Notes: generated by a model not told the origin, from the sequence alone. Shown: positions 30,426 to 41,742, counted from the stretch's first letter. The stretch: 64,000 nt of DNA from Staphylococcus sp. IVB6214 (GCF_025558585.1 NZ_CP094723.1:868001-932000); one strand, 5' to 3'. Translations and numbers: made by a program.

Positions 30426-31295
30426 ATGTTTAAAAGTGTGAAAGAATTAATTTCAAAATGTAAAGCAGAAAATAAAGCAATCTATGAAATTATGCTTGAA
30501 CAAGAGATGTCCGTAACAGGAATGTCGAAAGAAGATGTATATGCACATATGGATCGAAACTTAACAACGATGGAAAACGCCGTGGCAGAGGGGTTAAACG
30601 GCGTTACATCTAAGACTGGATTGACAGGTGGCGATGCCGTCTTGATGCAACAATACATTGCAAGTGGCAATGCGTTAGCTGGCAATCTCGTGCTTGATGC
30701 TATCAGTAAAGCTGTTGCAACGAATGAAGTCAATGCAGCAATGGGAAAAATATGCGCAACACCTACTGCGGGCTCAGCAGGAGTTGTACCGGGAGTATTG
30801 TTTGCACTCAAGGACAAGTTGCAACTTGATCGACAAGGCATGTTGAATTTCTTACTAACAGCAGGTGCTTTTGGTTTTGTTGTAGCGAATAATGCATCTA
30901 TTTCTGGTGCTGCCGGTGGGTGTCAAGCCGAAGTGGGTTCAGCGAGTGCAATGGCAGCTGCAGCAATTGTTGAAGCTGCTGGTGGGACTCCACAACAATC
31001 AGCAGAAGGGTTTGCGATTTGTATGAAAAACATGTTTGGTCTCGTATGTGATCCTGTGGCTGGACTTGTTGAAGTCCCGTGTGTCAAACGTAATGCAGCA
31101 GGTGCATCCAATGCGATTGTGTCGGCGGATATGGCACTCGCAGGAATCACTTCACGTATTCCGACAGACGAAGTGATTGACGCAATGCACCGTATCGGCC
31201 AAACAATGCCAGTTGAATTGCGTGAAACAGGACGTGGTGGATTGGCCGGTACGCCAACAGGACAACGTTTAAAACAACAAATATTTGGTGATTAA
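30426..31295 (+). CDS. sdaAA: L-serine dehydratase alpha subunit (iron-sulfur type)
   Basis: This 289-residue catalytic subunit carries an oxygen-sensitive 4Fe-4S cluster. It shows [29 protein letters not shown] and the cysteine-rich [21 protein letters not shown], which supply cluster ligands. ATG at 30426 follows GGAGGGG. The pair lies between fakA and recG as in Bacillus subtilis. From memory, S. aureus keeps these genes elsewhere. Confidence 0.93.
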   Translation: MFKSVKELISKCKAENKAIYEIMLEQEMSVTGMSKEDVYAHMDRNLTTMENAVAEGLNGVTSKTGLTGGDAVLMQQYIASGNALAGNLVLDAISKAVATNEVNAAMGKICATPTAGSAGVVPGVLFALKDKLQLDRQGMLNFLLTAGAFGFVVANNASISGAAGGCQAEVGSASAMAAAAIVEAAGGTPQQSAEGFAICMKNMFGLVCDPVAGLVEVPCVKRNAAGASNAIVSADMALAGITSRIPTDEVIDAMHRIGQTMPVELRETGRGGLAGTPTGQRLKQQIFGD

Positions 31296-31297
31296 AC

Positions 31298-33343
31298 ATG
31301 ACAAAAATAGCGATAATTGAAAATCCATACGAGTTGAAGGCAATTAAAGGTTTAGGACCTAAACGCTTAACATTACTCAATGAAATGAATATTCACACTG
31401 TGCAAGATTTGATATTGCATTTACCAACACGTTATGAGGATAATTCGGTGATAGATTTGACCCAAGCTGAAGATGAATCCGTAGTAACCGTACAAGGGCA
31501 AATCTATTCAACACCAACAGTGGCATTTTTAGGGCGTAATCGGTCAAAATTAACTGTTCATATGATGGTCAACGATATCGCTGTAAAAGTTGTCTTTTTC
31601 AATCAGCACTATCTTAAAAATAAAGTACAGTTGCATGACACCGTTGTAGTGAAGGGGAGATGGTCACGACGTAAACAAGAAATTAATGGACAAAAGATGT
31701 TTACAGATGTGACACAGTTGGCTGATGCGCAGTTCACGCCAATTTATCGTGTCAAAGAAGGCATCAAACAGAAAAACTTACGAGATATGATTCAAACAAC
31801 CTTAAAAGATGTCACGATTCATGAGTGGCTACCAGAAGCACTTCGACAAAAATACAAGTTGGAGACACTCCATGATACACTTCATGCATTACATGATGCA
31901 CCGAATCAGGAAAGTATTTTAAAAGCACGACGGACTTTTGCTTTCACTGAATTTTTCATGTTTGAACTACGGATGCAATGGTTGAATCGTTTGGAAAAAA
32001 GTTCTGATCAGGCAGTCGCAGTTCAATACGATATCGAAGCGGTCAAAGCGTTTATTGCTGATCTTCCTTTTGAATTAACAGACGGACAAAAACAAAGCAT
32101 CAATGAAATCTTTCGTGATTTGAAAGCGCCGATTCGCATGCACCGCTTGCTCCAAGGTGATGTAGGTTCTGGTAAAACAGTAGTTGCCGCTATTTGCATG
32201 TATGCACTTAAAACAGCGGGGTATCAATCAGCTTTAATGGTACCGACAGAAATTTTGGCAGAACAACATGCGGAAAGTTTGTCCGAGTTGTTTGGTGACA
32301 GAATGAATGTGGCACTTTTAACAGGATCTGTTAAAGGAAAAAAACGACAATTGCTTTTAGAGCAGCTGGCAGATGGTGAAATCGACTGTTTGATTGGGAC
32401 GCATGCACTTATCCAAGATGATGTTGTCTTTCATGATGTCGGTCTTGTCATTACAGATGAGCAACATCGTTTTGGTGTTGCACAACGGCAAACGTTGCGT
32501 GAGAAGGGGGCGCTGAGTAACGTCTTGTTTATGACAGCTACGCCAATACCGCGTACATTAGCCATCTCTGTGTTTGGCGAGATGGATGTATCATCCATTA
32601 AGAGTATGCCAAAAGGACGAAAACCGATTATCACACATTGGGTTAAACATGAAGGGTACGATCACGTTCTTGCACAAATGGAACAAGAGTTGACAAAAGG
32701 GCGACAAGCTTATGTAATTTCTCCGTTAATTGAGAGCTCAGAACATCTAGAAGACGTACAAAACGTAATTGCGTTATATGAGCGTTTGAAAATGCAGTTG
32801 CCGAAGCGTCGTATCGGGATATTACACGGTAAAATGCGATCGGACGAAAAAGATGAAGTGATGCAGCAATTCAGTTCGCATGAATTGGACATACTCGTTT
32901 CAACAACTGTTGTTGAAGTAGGGGTTAATGTACCAAATGCAACTTTCATGATGATTTACGATGCAGATCGATTTGGTCTATCAACACTTCATCAGTTGCG
33001 TGGTCGTGTTGGACGAAGTGATCATCAAAGTTATTGTGTATTAATCGCTTCTCCTAAAACAGAAACGGGTATCGAGCGAATGACAATTATGACACAAACA
33101 ACAGATGGTTTTGAATTGAGTGAGCGTGATTTGGAAATGCGTGGACCGGGTGACTTCTTCGGTGTAAAACAAAGTGGCTTGCCAGACTTTTTAGTCGCTA
33201 ATCTTGTTGAAGATTATCGCATGTTGGAAGTTGCAAGGGATGAAGCAGCAGAAATGATTCAATCCGGTCGTTTCTTTACAGAAGAATTTGCTCGTTTGAG
33301 AGAATTTATAGAACGAAACATGTTACATCAAAGCTTTGATTAG
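31298..33343 (+). CDS. recG: ATP-dependent DNA helicase RecG
   Basis: This 681-residue helicase remodels stalled forks and Holliday junctions. It has an N-terminal wedge/OB domain (about 1-250), Walker A GDVGSGKT near 287, DEQHRFG (motif II), [13 protein letters not shown] (motif III), and the C-terminal [13 protein letters not shown] and [17 protein letters not shown] (TRG motif). Protein sequence is very close to S. aureus RecG. It starts 2 bp after sdaAA, so it is probably cotranscribed with it. Confidence 0.97.
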   Translation: MTKIAIIENPYELKAIKGLGPKRLTLLNEMNIHTVQDLILHLPTRYEDNSVIDLTQAEDESVVTVQGQIYSTPTVAFLGRNRSKLTVHMMVNDIAVKVVFFNQHYLKNKVQLHDTVVVKGRWSRRKQEINGQKMFTDVTQLADAQFTPIYRVKEGIKQKNLRDMIQTTLKDVTIHEWLPEALRQKYKLETLHDTLHALHDAPNQESILKARRTFAFTEFFMFELRMQWLNRLEKSSDQAVAVQYDIEAVKAFIADLPFELTDGQKQSINEIFRDLKAPIRMHRLLQGDVGSGKTVVAAICMYALKTAGYQSALMVPTEILAEQHAESLSELFGDRMNVALLTGSVKGKKRQLLLEQLADGEIDCLIGTHALIQDDVVFHDVGLVITDEQHRFGVAQRQTLREKGALSNVLFMTATPIPRTLAISVFGEMDVSSIKSMPKGRKPIITHWVKHEGYDHVLAQMEQELTKGRQAYVISPLIESSEHLEDVQNVIALYERLKMQLPKRRIGILHGKMRSDEKDEVMQQFSSHELDILVSTTVVEVGVNVPNATFMMIYDADRFGLSTLHQLRGRVGRSDHQSYCVLIASPKTETGIERMTIMTQTTDGFELSERDLEMRGPGDFFGVKQSGLPDFLVANLVEDYRMLEVARDEAAEMIQSGRFFTEEFARLREFIERNMLHQSFD

Positions 33344-33560
33344 GGGCTAGGTTGGGACAAAAGCGCTTAGGATTTGAGTAGAAGAGAACGATGAGCAAAA
33401 TTGCTTTTCAAATTTTGTTGAAACCGTGGTAGTTCTGCCGAAAATCCTGCTTTTGGGACACCGTTTATCAGTTTCTCAGTACATAAAATGAATATGTCTG
33501 AGACTGGTTCGTAGTGCCCCGGCATGACGATGTTGTGAAAGAAGCGTTTACCTAGTTTTA
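33343..33560. repeat. Dispersed intergenic repeat (copy after recG)
   Basis: The gap between recG and fapR begins GGGGCTAGGTTGGGACA and holds AGTTCTGCCGAAAATCCTGC and CGTAGTGCCCCGGCA. The first half matches the 45.1-45.2 kb gap (AGTTCTGCCGAGAATTTTGC). The ends match the 52.55-52.72 kb gap (GGGGCTGGGACA and CGTAGTGCCCCTGCA). A minus-strand open frame here has no ribosome site and is not called. Confidence 0.6.
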
Positions 33561-33614
33561 CACGCAAGTAATGAAAAGTAATGCATACCTTTTATGTACA
33601 TCTGTTAAATCATT

Positions 33615-33642
33615 TTGAAGATAAGTTAGAACATGTTAGAAT
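33615..33642 (+). promoter_or_regulatory. Promoter of the fapR operon
   Basis: TTGAAG (33615-33620), 16-bp spacer, TAGAAT (33637-33642). The start of transcription near 33649 places the FapR operator immediately downstream. Confidence 0.6.
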
Positions 33643-33654
33643 ATACAAGAACCA

Positions 33655-33674
33655 ATTAAGACTTGGTACTAAAT
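33655..33674. promoter_or_regulatory. FapR operator
   Basis: ATTAAGACTTGGTACTAAAT is an imperfect palindrome whose reverse complement, ATTTAGTACCAAGTCTTAAT, fits the known FapR box (TTAGTACC..., ...TCTTAA). It lies just after the -10, 15 bp before the fapR start, and implies autorepression relieved by malonyl-CoA. Confidence 0.85.
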
Positions 33675-33689
33675 GATGGTGGCGATGAA

Positions 33690-34250
33690 GTGAAAAGGAA
33701 CAAAAATGAAAGACGTAAGTTAATACAACAAACGATAGAACAAAATCCATTTATTACCGATCAAGCTTTGAGCGAGATGTACGAAGTGAGCATTCAGACC
33801 ATTCGCCTTGATCGAAATCAATTACATATTCCTGAACTACGTGTACGTGTGAAGCAGGTCGCAGAAGAGCAATATCCACATATTAGTTCGTTGGAGAATC
33901 AAGATATCATTGGTGATATTATTGCACTCGAACCTAATCACTCCGCCAAGTCTTTGTTAGTGATATCAGGAAATGATGTCTTTTCTCGGAATAACATTGC
34001 ACGTGGACATATTGTGTTTGCGCAGGCCAATTCATTGTGTGTTGCAATGATTAAACATGGTTTTGTCTTAACGAAGGAAAGCCACATTCATTTCGTAAAA
34101 CCTGTTCATTTAGGGGATAGTGTCGTGGCTGAGGCGGAAGTTGCACATCGCGATGATAAATATTATGAAATGACTGTAAGTTCATACGTAGGTGAAGAAA
34201 AAGTTTTTGAAGGATTATTCAAAATGTACTATATAAGTGAGGATGAATAA
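33690..34250 (+). CDS. fapR: Fatty-acid synthesis repressor FapR
   Basis: FapR represses fatty-acid and phospholipid genes and releases DNA when it binds malonyl-CoA. The protein has an N-terminal helix-turn-helix ([19 protein letters not shown], about 25-43) and a C-terminal hot-dog effector domain ([19 protein letters not shown]). GTG at 33690 is chosen because GGTGG lies 8 bp upstream and the resulting MKRNKNERR start matches S. aureus FapR, which begins MKLKKKERR. It heads fapR-plsX-fabD-fabG and has its own operator upstream. Confidence 0.94.
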   Translation: MKRNKNERRKLIQQTIEQNPFITDQALSEMYEVSIQTIRLDRNQLHIPELRVRVKQVAEEQYPHISSLENQDIIGDIIALEPNHSAKSLLVISGNDVFSRNNIARGHIVFAQANSLCVAMIKHGFVLTKESHIHFVKPVHLGDSVVAEAEVAHRDDKYYEMTVSSYVGEEKVFEGLFKMYYISEDE

Positions 34251-34251
34251 C

Positions 34252-35238
34252 ATGGTAAAAATAGCTGTAGATATGATGGGTGGGGACGATGCACCACAAA
34301 TCGTCTTGGAAGCAGTAGAAAAAGCAATCAATGACTTTGAAGATCTAGAGATTTTATTGTTTGGCGATGAAGAAGAATATACGTTGAATCACCCACGTAT
34401 TACATTCCGTCATACTTCAGAGATGATTACAATGGAAGACGAGCCTGTTCGTGCTATCAAAAGAAAAAAAGACAGTTCTATGGTACGCATGGCAGAAGCT
34501 GTCAAAAACGGTGAAGCAGAAGGGTGTGTGTCAGCTGGAAATACTGGCGCATTGATGTCAGCTGGATTATTTGTAGTAGGCCGATTACCAGGAGTTGCCA
34601 GACCAGCACTTGTTGCGACGATTCCTTCTGTGAGTGGTAAAGGAACGGTGTTATTAGATTTAGGAGCAAATGCAGATGCAAAAGCAGAACATCTGTATCA
34701 AAATGCTATTTTAGGACATGTCTATGCTAAAAAGTTGCGTGGGATTGAAAATCCAAAAGTGGCATTGTTGAATATTGGAACGGAAGCTCAAAAAGGAAAT
34801 AATCTAACAAAAGCAGCTTATAAACAGATGGCAGCAACAGATCAGTTCAATTTTGTTGGAAATATTGAAGCGAAGTCGATCTTAGAAGATGAAGCAGATG
34901 TTATTGTGACGGACGGTTTTACGGGTAACATGATCTTGAAAAACCTAGAAGGCGTTGCAAAGTCATTCGGCAAAGTGATTAAGCAAAACATTTTATCAAG
35001 TGCCAAAAATAAGTTGGCAGCACTTGTCTTGAAGAAGGATATAAAAGGTATAGCAAAACAAATGGACTATTCGGAATATGGCGGTTCTGTGTTACTTGGC
35101 TTAGACGGTGTTGTTGTAAAAGCACACGGTAGCTCAAGTGCTAAAGCTTTCTATTCAGCTATTCGTCAAGCTAAGATTGCTTGTGAAACACAAATTGTTG
35201 ATAATATGCGAGAAATGGTTGGTGATGCGGATGAGTAA
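34252..35238 (+). CDS. plsX: Phosphate acyltransferase PlsX
   Basis: PlsX converts acyl-ACP to acyl-phosphate for PlsY, and back, so it links FakA-derived acyl-phosphate to fatty acid elongation. The protein starts [15 protein letters not shown], with ATG 34252 one base after the fapR stop and GAGG 9 bp upstream. It shows [32 protein letters not shown] and VTDGFTGNM. It overlaps fabD by 8 bp. Confidence 0.95.
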   Translation: MVKIAVDMMGGDDAPQIVLEAVEKAINDFEDLEILLFGDEEEYTLNHPRITFRHTSEMITMEDEPVRAIKRKKDSSMVRMAEAVKNGEAEGCVSAGNTGALMSAGLFVVGRLPGVARPALVATIPSVSGKGTVLLDLGANADAKAEHLYQNAILGHVYAKKLRGIENPKVALLNIGTEAQKGNNLTKAAYKQMAATDQFNFVGNIEAKSILEDEADVIVTDGFTGNMILKNLEGVAKSFGKVIKQNILSSAKNKLAALVLKKDIKGIAKQMDYSEYGGSVLLGLDGVVVKAHGSSSAKAFYSAIRQAKIACETQIVDNMREMVGDADE

Positions 35239-36157
35239 AACAGCTTTTATGTTTCCGGGTCAAGGGGCACAAAAAGTTGGAATGGCGCAAGACTTGTATG
35301 AAGGAGACGCTTCAGCGAAAGCTGTTTTAGAAAATGCCCAGTCAAGTGTCAACTTTGACTTATTGGAAACAATGTTTAACGATGCTGATGGTGTCTTATC
35401 ACAAACAGAAAATACACAGCCGGCACTGTTAGCACATAGTATGGCACTTTATACAGCAATGGGGGAACCGACTGCTGATTACGTTATCGGACATAGTCTT
35501 GGCGAATACTCAAGTCTCGTCGCAAATGGTGTATTGGCATTTGAAGACGCAATCAAAATTGTACGTCGTCGTGGGGAACTGATGGCACAAGCATTCCCAA
35601 GTGGTGTTGGAAGCATGGCGGCTGTGCTTGGTTTAACAATTGAAGAAGTTCGTGACATTTGTCAACAAATCTCAACAGATGAAGCAGTGGTTGAACCTGC
35701 AAATATTAACTGTCCCGGACAAATTGTCGTATCTGGACATGCGACTGCGATTAATCAACTTGTCAAAGAAGGGAAATCATTAGGGGCAAAACGTGTGATG
35801 CCTTTGCAAGTTTCGGGTCCATTCCATGCATCAATGATGAAGGTGATTGCCGATGATTTTTCATCGTATATTCATCAATTTGATTGGCATGATGCCAAAG
35901 TTCCCGTTGTACAGAATGTCCATGCACAAGGAGAAACATCTGCTGAAACAATTAAGGCACACATGATTCAACAGTTATATTCACCAGTACAATTTATTGA
36001 TTCGGTCGAATGGCTCATTGCACAAGGAGTTACACACTTTGTAGAAATTGGGCCTAACAAGGTGCTTTCAGGACTTGTAAAGAAAATCGATAGAGATGTG
36101 AAAATTACTTCGATTCAAACACTCGAAGATGTAAAGGAATGGTTAAATAATGACTAA
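35231..36157 (+). CDS. fabD: Malonyl-CoA:ACP transacylase
   Basis: FabD loads malonate onto ACP for fatty acid elongation. From ATG 35231 the protein has 308 residues: [13 protein letters not shown], the nucleophile elbow [14 protein letters not shown] near 88-101 with the active Ser, the Arg in [11 protein letters not shown], and the catalytic His in [10 protein letters not shown]. Longer in-frame starts lie inside plsX and have no ribosome site. The gene overlaps plsX and fabG by 8 bp each. Confidence 0.95.
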   Translation: MSKTAFMFPGQGAQKVGMAQDLYEGDASAKAVLENAQSSVNFDLLETMFNDADGVLSQTENTQPALLAHSMALYTAMGEPTADYVIGHSLGEYSSLVANGVLAFEDAIKIVRRRGELMAQAFPSGVGSMAAVLGLTIEEVRDICQQISTDEAVVEPANINCPGQIVVSGHATAINQLVKEGKSLGAKRVMPLQVSGPFHASMMKVIADDFSSYIHQFDWHDAKVPVVQNVHAQGETSAETIKAHMIQQLYSPVQFIDSVEWLIAQGVTHFVEIGPNKVLSGLVKKIDRDVKITSIQTLEDVKEWLNND

Positions 36158-36887
36158 AGTAGCATTAGTAACAGGTGCGTCACGTGGTATTGGTCGTAGC
36201 ATCGCATTGCAACTTGCAGAAGAAGGCTATAATGTAGTTGTAAACTATGCTGGCAATAAGGAGAAGGCTGAAGCAGTTGTAGCGGAAATTCAAGAAAAAG
36301 GACAAGAGAGTATTGCGATCCAAGCGAATGTCGCAAATGGTGATGAAGTGAAAGCGATGATGAAGGAAGTCGTTCAAACATTTGGATCTATTGATGTTCT
36401 AGTAAATAATGCGGGAATCACACGAGATAATCTGCTCATGCGTATGAAAGAGCATGAATGGGATGATGTAGTTGATACGAACTTAAAAGGTGTCTTTAAC
36501 TGCATTCAAAAAGTGACGCCACAAATGTTAAGACAACGTCAAGGTCGTATTATCAACCTAACAAGTGTTGTGGGTGCAGTAGGAAATCCAGGACAAATCA
36601 ACTATGTTGCGACCAAAGCAGGTGTTATTGGGATGACCAAAACGGCAGCGCGTGAATTGGCATCTCGTAATATTACAGTAAACGCTGTTGCACCAGGCTT
36701 TATCGTATCTGATATGACCGATGCACTTAGCGATGAGTTGAAAGAAACGATGAAAGGACAAATTCCACTCGGTCGTTTCGGTCAAGATACTGACATCGCA
36801 CATACAGTCGCATTTTTAGCTTCAGAAAAGGCAAGCTATATTACCGGTCAAACGATTCATGTTAATGGTGGTATGCACATGGAATAA
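36150..36887 (+). CDS. fabG: 3-oxoacyl-ACP reductase
   Basis: FabG reduces 3-oxoacyl-ACP with NADPH. The 245-residue short-chain dehydrogenase shows [12 protein letters not shown] (nucleotide loop), [14 protein letters not shown], and the catalytic Ser of [13 protein letters not shown] with YVATKAG. The C-terminal [17 protein letters not shown] is typical. It overlaps fabD by 8 bp. Confidence 0.96.
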   Translation: MTKVALVTGASRGIGRSIALQLAEEGYNVVVNYAGNKEKAEAVVAEIQEKGQESIAIQANVANGDEVKAMMKEVVQTFGSIDVLVNNAGITRDNLLMRMKEHEWDDVVDTNLKGVFNCIQKVTPQMLRQRQGRIINLTSVVGAVGNPGQINYVATKAGVIGMTKTAARELASRNITVNAVAPGFIVSDMTDALSDELKETMKGQIPLGRFGQDTDIAHTVAFLASEKASYITGQTIHVNGGMHME

Positions 36888-36908
36888 CCTGCGTTGTTGC
36901 AGGAACCA

Positions 36909-36917
36909 TGCTATAAT
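36909..36917 (+). promoter_or_regulatory. Extended -10 element upstream of acpP
   Basis: TGCTATAAT (TATAAT at 36912-36917) follows a small CCTGC/GCAGG hairpin in the 185-bp gap between fabG and acpP. No good -35 is visible. It would give acpP its own transcript. Confidence 0.45.
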
Positions 36918-37072
36918 ATACAGGAAGCTCCCCGTGTGAAAAGGCAATGATGACGTGGCTTGTAATTCTGACAATATCATGGCAAAATATAACAGTCGGG
37001 TATGATCAATTACAAGTATCACTACAGTCGACCAAGGGAGAGTCCTTGAATTTTTAAAGGAGGTGACAGACT

Positions 37073-37306
37073 GTGGAAAACTTCGATAAAGTAAAAGACA
37101 TCATCGTAGACCGTTTAGGCGTAGATGCTGACAAGGTCACTGAAGGTGCATCATTCAAAGACGATTTAGGCGCAGATTCACTTGACATCGCAGAATTAGT
37201 GATGGAATTAGAAGATGAATTCGGTACAGAAATTCCGGATGAAGAAGCGGAAAAAATCAATACAGTAGGCGACGCTGTTAATTTCATTAATACACTTGAA
37301 AAATAA
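37073..37306 (+). CDS. acpP: Acyl carrier protein
   Basis: This 77-residue ACP carries acyl chains on a phosphopantetheine arm at the Ser of [15 protein letters not shown] (Ser about 37). It is strongly acidic. The start is GTG, 5-6 bp after AAGGAGGTGA. It lies 185 bp after fabG and has its own terminator, so it can be expressed apart from the fapR operon. Confidence 0.97.
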   Translation: MENFDKVKDIIVDRLGVDADKVTEGASFKDDLGADSLDIAELVMELEDEFGTEIPDEEAEKINTVGDAVNFINTLEK

Positions 37307-37314
37307 CTATTTTC

Positions 37315-37347
37315 ATCTGAGCCGATATGTATCGGCTCAGATTTTTT
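37315..37347 (+). terminator. acpP terminator
   Basis: A perfect 12-bp stem ATCTGAGCCGAT/ATCGGCTCAGAT with a 4-nt loop is followed by TTTTT. Confidence 0.93.
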
Positions 37348-37436
37348 ACTATATGTTTTTGAATTATGTAGGGGAGTTATGGTGCAATAAGATTCAAGTG
37401 AAATAATTAAACAACAAGGTTAAGGAGGCAAGCAAT

Positions 37437-38168
37437 ATGGCTAAGTTGAGTAAAGAGACATTAGTTCGTATTTTTAGAGAAAGATTTGACGACAAGATGA
37501 AAGAACTTGGATTGTCATACAACCAGATTGAAATTTATCAACAGGCATTTTCACATTCGAGTTTTATTAACGACTTTAATATGCCACGTTTGATGCATAA
37601 TGAGCGTTTAGAATTTCTAGGCGACGCGGTATTAGAATTGACGGTATCACGCTATTTATATGATGAATATCCACATCTACCGGAAGGGAATTTGACAAAG
37701 ATGCGTGCAACCATTGTGTGTGAACCCTCACTTGTGATATTTGCGACGAATATTGATTTGAATCCACTCATCCTGTTAGGGAATGGAGAAGAGAAGACAG
37801 GAGGGCGTACACGACCTGCGTTAGTTTCTGATGCTTTTGAAGCGTTTGTTGGGGCATTGTATTTAGATCAAGGGTTAGAAGCGGTACGACAATTTGCAGA
37901 ATATGCGATATTCCCACACATTGAAGATGAGACATTGATGGGTGTTGTAGATTTCAAAACAAAGCTACAAGAATATATCCATCAACATCATTTAGGTGCA
38001 TTGTCTTATCGCATTGCCAAAGAAGAAGGCCCTGCACATAACAAGCAATTTACATCACAAGTGTTATTGAATGACAAAGCAATTGCGATTGGTGATGGTA
38101 GAACGAAGAAAGAATCCGAACAAAAGGCTGCAGAGCGTGCCTATGTAAAAATGAACGATAAGGAGTAA
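37437..38168 (+). CDS. rnc: Ribonuclease III
   Basis: This 243-residue endonuclease cuts double-stranded RNA (rRNA precursors, antisense pairs). The signature [14 protein letters not shown] lies near 56-69, the second acidic site [15 protein letters not shown] near 128-142, and a C-terminal dsRNA-binding domain (about 170-240: [29 protein letters not shown]) closes the protein. It is followed after 3 bp by smc, the usual rnc-smc-ftsY order. Confidence 0.96.
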   Translation: MAKLSKETLVRIFRERFDDKMKELGLSYNQIEIYQQAFSHSSFINDFNMPRLMHNERLEFLGDAVLELTVSRYLYDEYPHLPEGNLTKMRATIVCEPSLVIFATNIDLNPLILLGNGEEKTGGRTRPALVSDAFEAFVGALYLDQGLEAVRQFAEYAIFPHIEDETLMGVVDFKTKLQEYIHQHHLGALSYRIAKEEGPAHNKQFTSQVLLNDKAIAIGDGRTKKESEQKAAERAYVKMNDKE

Positions 38169-38171
38169 GCG

Positions 38172-41100
38172 ATGGTGTATTTAAAGTCTATTGATGCACA
38201 TGGTTTTAAGTCTTTTGCAGAGCCAACGCAAATACAATTCGATCAAGGTGTTACAGCTATTGTTGGTCCGAATGGTAGTGGTAAGAGTAATATTACAGAT
38301 GCGATCAAATGGGTGCTAGGAGAACAATCTGCACGTTCATTGCGTGGTAGTAAGATGGAAGACATTATTTTCTCAGGTGCCAAGCATCGAAATGCACAAA
38401 ACTATGCGGAAGTACAATTGAAGCTTGATAACACGAAACGTCAGTTGAATATAGATGCGGACGAAGTCGTTGTAACACGTCGGTTGTATCGCAGTGGTGA
38501 AAGTGCGTATTTTTTAAATAATGATCAACAACGTTTGAAAGATATCACCGAATTGTTTCTTGATTCAGGGTTGGGAAAAGAAGCATTTAGTATCATTTCA
38601 CAAGGACGTGTAGATGAAGTATTAAATGCAAAACCAATTGACCGACGTCAAATCATTGAAGAATCTGCAGGTGTTTTGAAGTATAAAAAACGCAAAGCAG
38701 CATCACTTGATAAGTTGGAACAGACAGAAGATAACTTGATGCGTGTCGAAGATATTTTGGTGGACTTAGAAGCACGTGTAGAACCGTTAAAAGAAGAAGC
38801 GGCGATTGCGAAAGAATACACAGCGCTTTCTGATATTTTACAGGAAAGTGATGTGAGTGTGACGGTTCACGACATAAAATCTTATCAGTCACAAATTGCA
38901 GAGCATGATGTGTCATTGAATCGTTTGAAAAGCGAACAAGAACGCACACAAACTAAAAAACATCAAATGATGCGTACAATCAAAACGAATAAAGGTGAAC
39001 GTTTTGATATTGATAGCCAATTAGAAAGTTTGAATGCGCAGCTGATTGAAGTGACTGAGCAAGTTGAAAAGTTGACTGGACAATATCATTTGATTGAAGA
39101 GCGTCAAAAAAACCAATCTCAAACAAATGCCCGAATAGAAGAAGAACAAGCAGACTTGTTGACGCAACGTACAAAAGTAAATAACGAATTAACAGAGGTT
39201 AAGGCGCAATTTGAATCATTAAAACAGCAAAAACAACAGTTGACACGAGAAGTTCATGAATTGGAAACAACTTTTGAAACATCTCAATCTATTACGGATG
39301 AAGATGTGGAACAGTTGAAAGATCAATATTATCAACTGATGACAGAGCAGTCAGACATTAATAATGAGATTCGTTTTCTAACGAGAACACTTGAAGAGCA
39401 TGAGAAAAAACAAACACGCTTGGACTCACGTATGTCTGAATCCTATGCGAAATTGAATGAAGCAAAAAAGCAACTGACACATGTTGAATCAGAACGACAA
39501 GAGAAGCGAAAGCAACTTGAAAGTGTCATCTCACGAAGCAAAGAAACAGAAGTCGCATTAACAGAAGTGAAACAATTGCATGCTGAATCAGAAGAGAAGT
39601 TGCACCAAGCATATCGATATAACGATAAGTTGAAATCACGCATTGATAGTATGAAAATGCGAGAAGATGACTTGAGCTTTTTCTATCAAGGGGTAAAAGC
39701 AGTCTTAAAAGCAACAGACACTTTGACTGGGTTACACGGTGCAGTCGCACAAAAAATTGATGTACCGTCCAAATATACGACAGCCATTGAAACAGCACTC
39801 GGTGCAAGTATGCAACACATCATTACAACGGATGAAGCTGCAGCACGCAAAGCAATTCAATATTTGAAGGCGAAAAGACTTGGACGTGCGACATTTTTAC
39901 CACTTTCTGTTATCCAACCGAAACAAGTAGATCAGTACTTAATTCAGAAGGCGCAACAACATGCAGGATTTATAGCAGTCGCTAATCAAGTTGTATCGAC
40001 AGAACAGTCATATCAGCACATCATTGATTACTTGTTAGGACGCATCTTGATTGTTGATGATTTGAAACATGCGAATGAAGTGGCACAAAGTATTGGATAT
40101 AAAGTACGTATTGTTACGCTAGATGGAGATGTCGTAAACCCAGGTGGTTCAATGACAGGTGGCGGTACAGCACAACGTCAATCATTGTTACGACAAAAAG
40201 ACGAAGTACAACAGTTGGAAGTACAATTGGCAGATTATCAACAAAAGACACAACAACTTGAGCGTTTTTGTGCTGAAAAGAAAGCGGAACAGACACATCA
40301 TAGTGATGAGTATGTCAAATTACAACAGCAATATAATCATTTGAAACAAGTGTTACATGACTTGGATTTGGAATATGACCGTTATGAAGAGGTTGTTCAA
40401 AGACTGCAAAATGACCATGAAGCATTTGAATTCGAGAAAAATGATGGTTATCAACGTGATAAAGGTGAAGCAACGTTGGCTGCACAAGAACGAAGAAAAT
40501 CAGAAATTGCAGACCAATTAGCAACTTTGGATCGTCAAATTAAGCAATTGACGACTGAGAGTAAAGAAGGCAAAGCACAACTTGCTGAATGCCAACAACA
40601 ACTCCACCAAAAACAATCCGACTTAGCAGTATTGAATGAAAGATTACGTACTCAACGCCAATCGGAGACACGTTTGAAGCAGACACTTGATCAAATATCA
40701 GATCAAGAGCAGAAGTTAGAGATGCAGTTGTCTATTATCAATTCAGATGAAGTAAATGATGATACGACTTTGAGCAAATTAGAGACTGAGATCCATACGG
40801 CACAAACACAAAAAGAGACGCTGATGAGTGAACAAGATACGTTGCGTACAAAACGCCAATCGGTTGAACAATTGATAGAAGCAAATGAGCATGCATTAGA
40901 AGAGACACATCAGCAATTGTTAATGCTTGAGAACCAATATCAAGAAATAAAGGGTGCACAATCACGTTTGGATGTATTGATTGATCATGCGATGGACCAT
41001 CTGTCAACACGTTATCATATGACTTATGAACATGCAGCAAAAGCATATCCGATAGGTGATCAAGACATAGATGCGTTACGACAAAAGGTTAAATTGACGC

Positions 41101-41741
41101 AAATGTCGATCGACGAACTCGGACCAGTGAATATGAATGCAATCACTCAATATGAAGAAGTCAATGAGCGCTATACATTTTTAAGTGCACAGCGTGATGA
41201 CTTACGTGAAGCAAAAGCCACACTTGAACAGTTGATTAATGAGATGGACCAAGAAGTAGTATCACGATTTAGTGAAACATTCCATGCGATACAAAAGCAT
41301 TTTTCAGAAGTTTTTCAGACATTGTTCGGTGGTGGACAAGCAGAACTGCTACTTACTGAAAATGACTATTTGACAGCAGGTGTAGATATTAAAGTGCAAC
41401 CACCAGGAAAGAAACTGCAACATTTGTCATTACTAAGTGGTGGTGAACGTGCACTCAGTGCGATTGTCTTATTATTTGCGATATTACAAGTGCGCTCAGC
41501 ACCATTTGTGATACTCGATGAAGTTGAAGCAGCACTCGATGAAGCAAATGTGATGCGTTATGCATCATATTTAAAGACGCTATCCGAACAAACACAGTTT
41601 ATCGTTATTACACACCGCAAAGGAACAATGGAGATGTGTGATAGACTGTATGGTGTCACAATGCAGGAACTCGGTGTTTCAAAGCTAGTCAGTGTGAATT
41701 TGAATACAATTGATGAAGTGATGAAGGAGGAGCAACAATAA
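38172..41741 (+). CDS. smc: Chromosome partition protein SMC
   Basis: This 1189-residue SMC ATPase, which works with ScpA and ScpB, compacts and segregates chromosomes. Walker A GPNGSGKSN is near 32-40. Long coiled-coils (about 170-500 and 670-1010) flank a hinge near 510-660 (GVKAVLKATDTLTGLHGAV...GGSMTGGGTA). The C-terminal head carries the ABC signature LSGGERALSA and Walker B FVILDEVEAALDEANV. The length is normal. The start follows the rnc stop by 3 bp. Confidence 0.97.
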   Translation: MVYLKSIDAHGFKSFAEPTQIQFDQGVTAIVGPNGSGKSNITDAIKWVLGEQSARSLRGSKMEDIIFSGAKHRNAQNYAEVQLKLDNTKRQLNIDADEVVVTRRLYRSGESAYFLNNDQQRLKDITELFLDSGLGKEAFSIISQGRVDEVLNAKPIDRRQIIEESAGVLKYKKRKAASLDKLEQTEDNLMRVEDILVDLEARVEPLKEEAAIAKEYTALSDILQESDVSVTVHDIKSYQSQIAEHDVSLNRLKSEQERTQTKKHQMMRTIKTNKGERFDIDSQLESLNAQLIEVTEQVEKLTGQYHLIEERQKNQSQTNARIEEEQADLLTQRTKVNNELTEVKAQFESLKQQKQQLTREVHELETTFETSQSITDEDVEQLKDQYYQLMTEQSDINNEIRFLTRTLEEHEKKQTRLDSRMSESYAKLNEAKKQLTHVESERQEKRKQLESVISRSKETEVALTEVKQLHAESEEKLHQAYRYNDKLKSRIDSMKMREDDLSFFYQGVKAVLKATDTLTGLHGAVAQKIDVPSKYTTAIETALGASMQHIITTDEAAARKAIQYLKAKRLGRATFLPLSVIQPKQVDQYLIQKAQQHAGFIAVANQVVSTEQSYQHIIDYLLGRILIVDDLKHANEVAQSIGYKVRIVTLDGDVVNPGGSMTGGGTAQRQSLLRQKDEVQQLEVQLADYQQKTQQLERFCAEKKAEQTHHSDEYVKLQQQYNHLKQVLHDLDLEYDRYEEVVQRLQNDHEAFEFEKNDGYQRDKGEATLAAQERRKSEIADQLATLDRQIKQLTTESKEGKAQLAECQQQLHQKQSDLAVLNERLRTQRQSETRLKQTLDQISDQEQKLEMQLSIINSDEVNDDTTLSKLETEIHTAQTQKETLMSEQDTLRTKRQSVEQLIEANEHALEETHQQLLMLENQYQEIKGAQSRLDVLIDHAMDHLSTRYHMTYEHAAKAYPIGDQDIDALRQKVKLTQMSIDELGPVNMNAITQYEEVNERYTFLSAQRDDLREAKATLEQLINEMDQEVVSRFSETFHAIQKHFSEVFQTLFGGGQAELLLTENDYLTAGVDIKVQPPGKKLQHLSLLSGGERALSAIVLLFAILQVRSAPFVILDEVEAALDEANVMRYASYLKTLSEQTQFIVITHRKGTMEMCDRLYGVTMQELGVSKLVSVNLNTIDEVMKEEQQ

Positions 41742-41742
41742 C

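Noticed and set aside
33367..33567. 66-residue minus-strand frame in the recG-fapR gap
   Set aside because: It lies in a dispersed repeat and has no good ribosome site, and part of it recurs at 45.1 kb with stops.
35138..35230. N-terminal extension of FabD inside plsX
   Set aside because: The extra residues read as an out-of-frame shadow of pls[15 protein letters not shown] is the conserved start.
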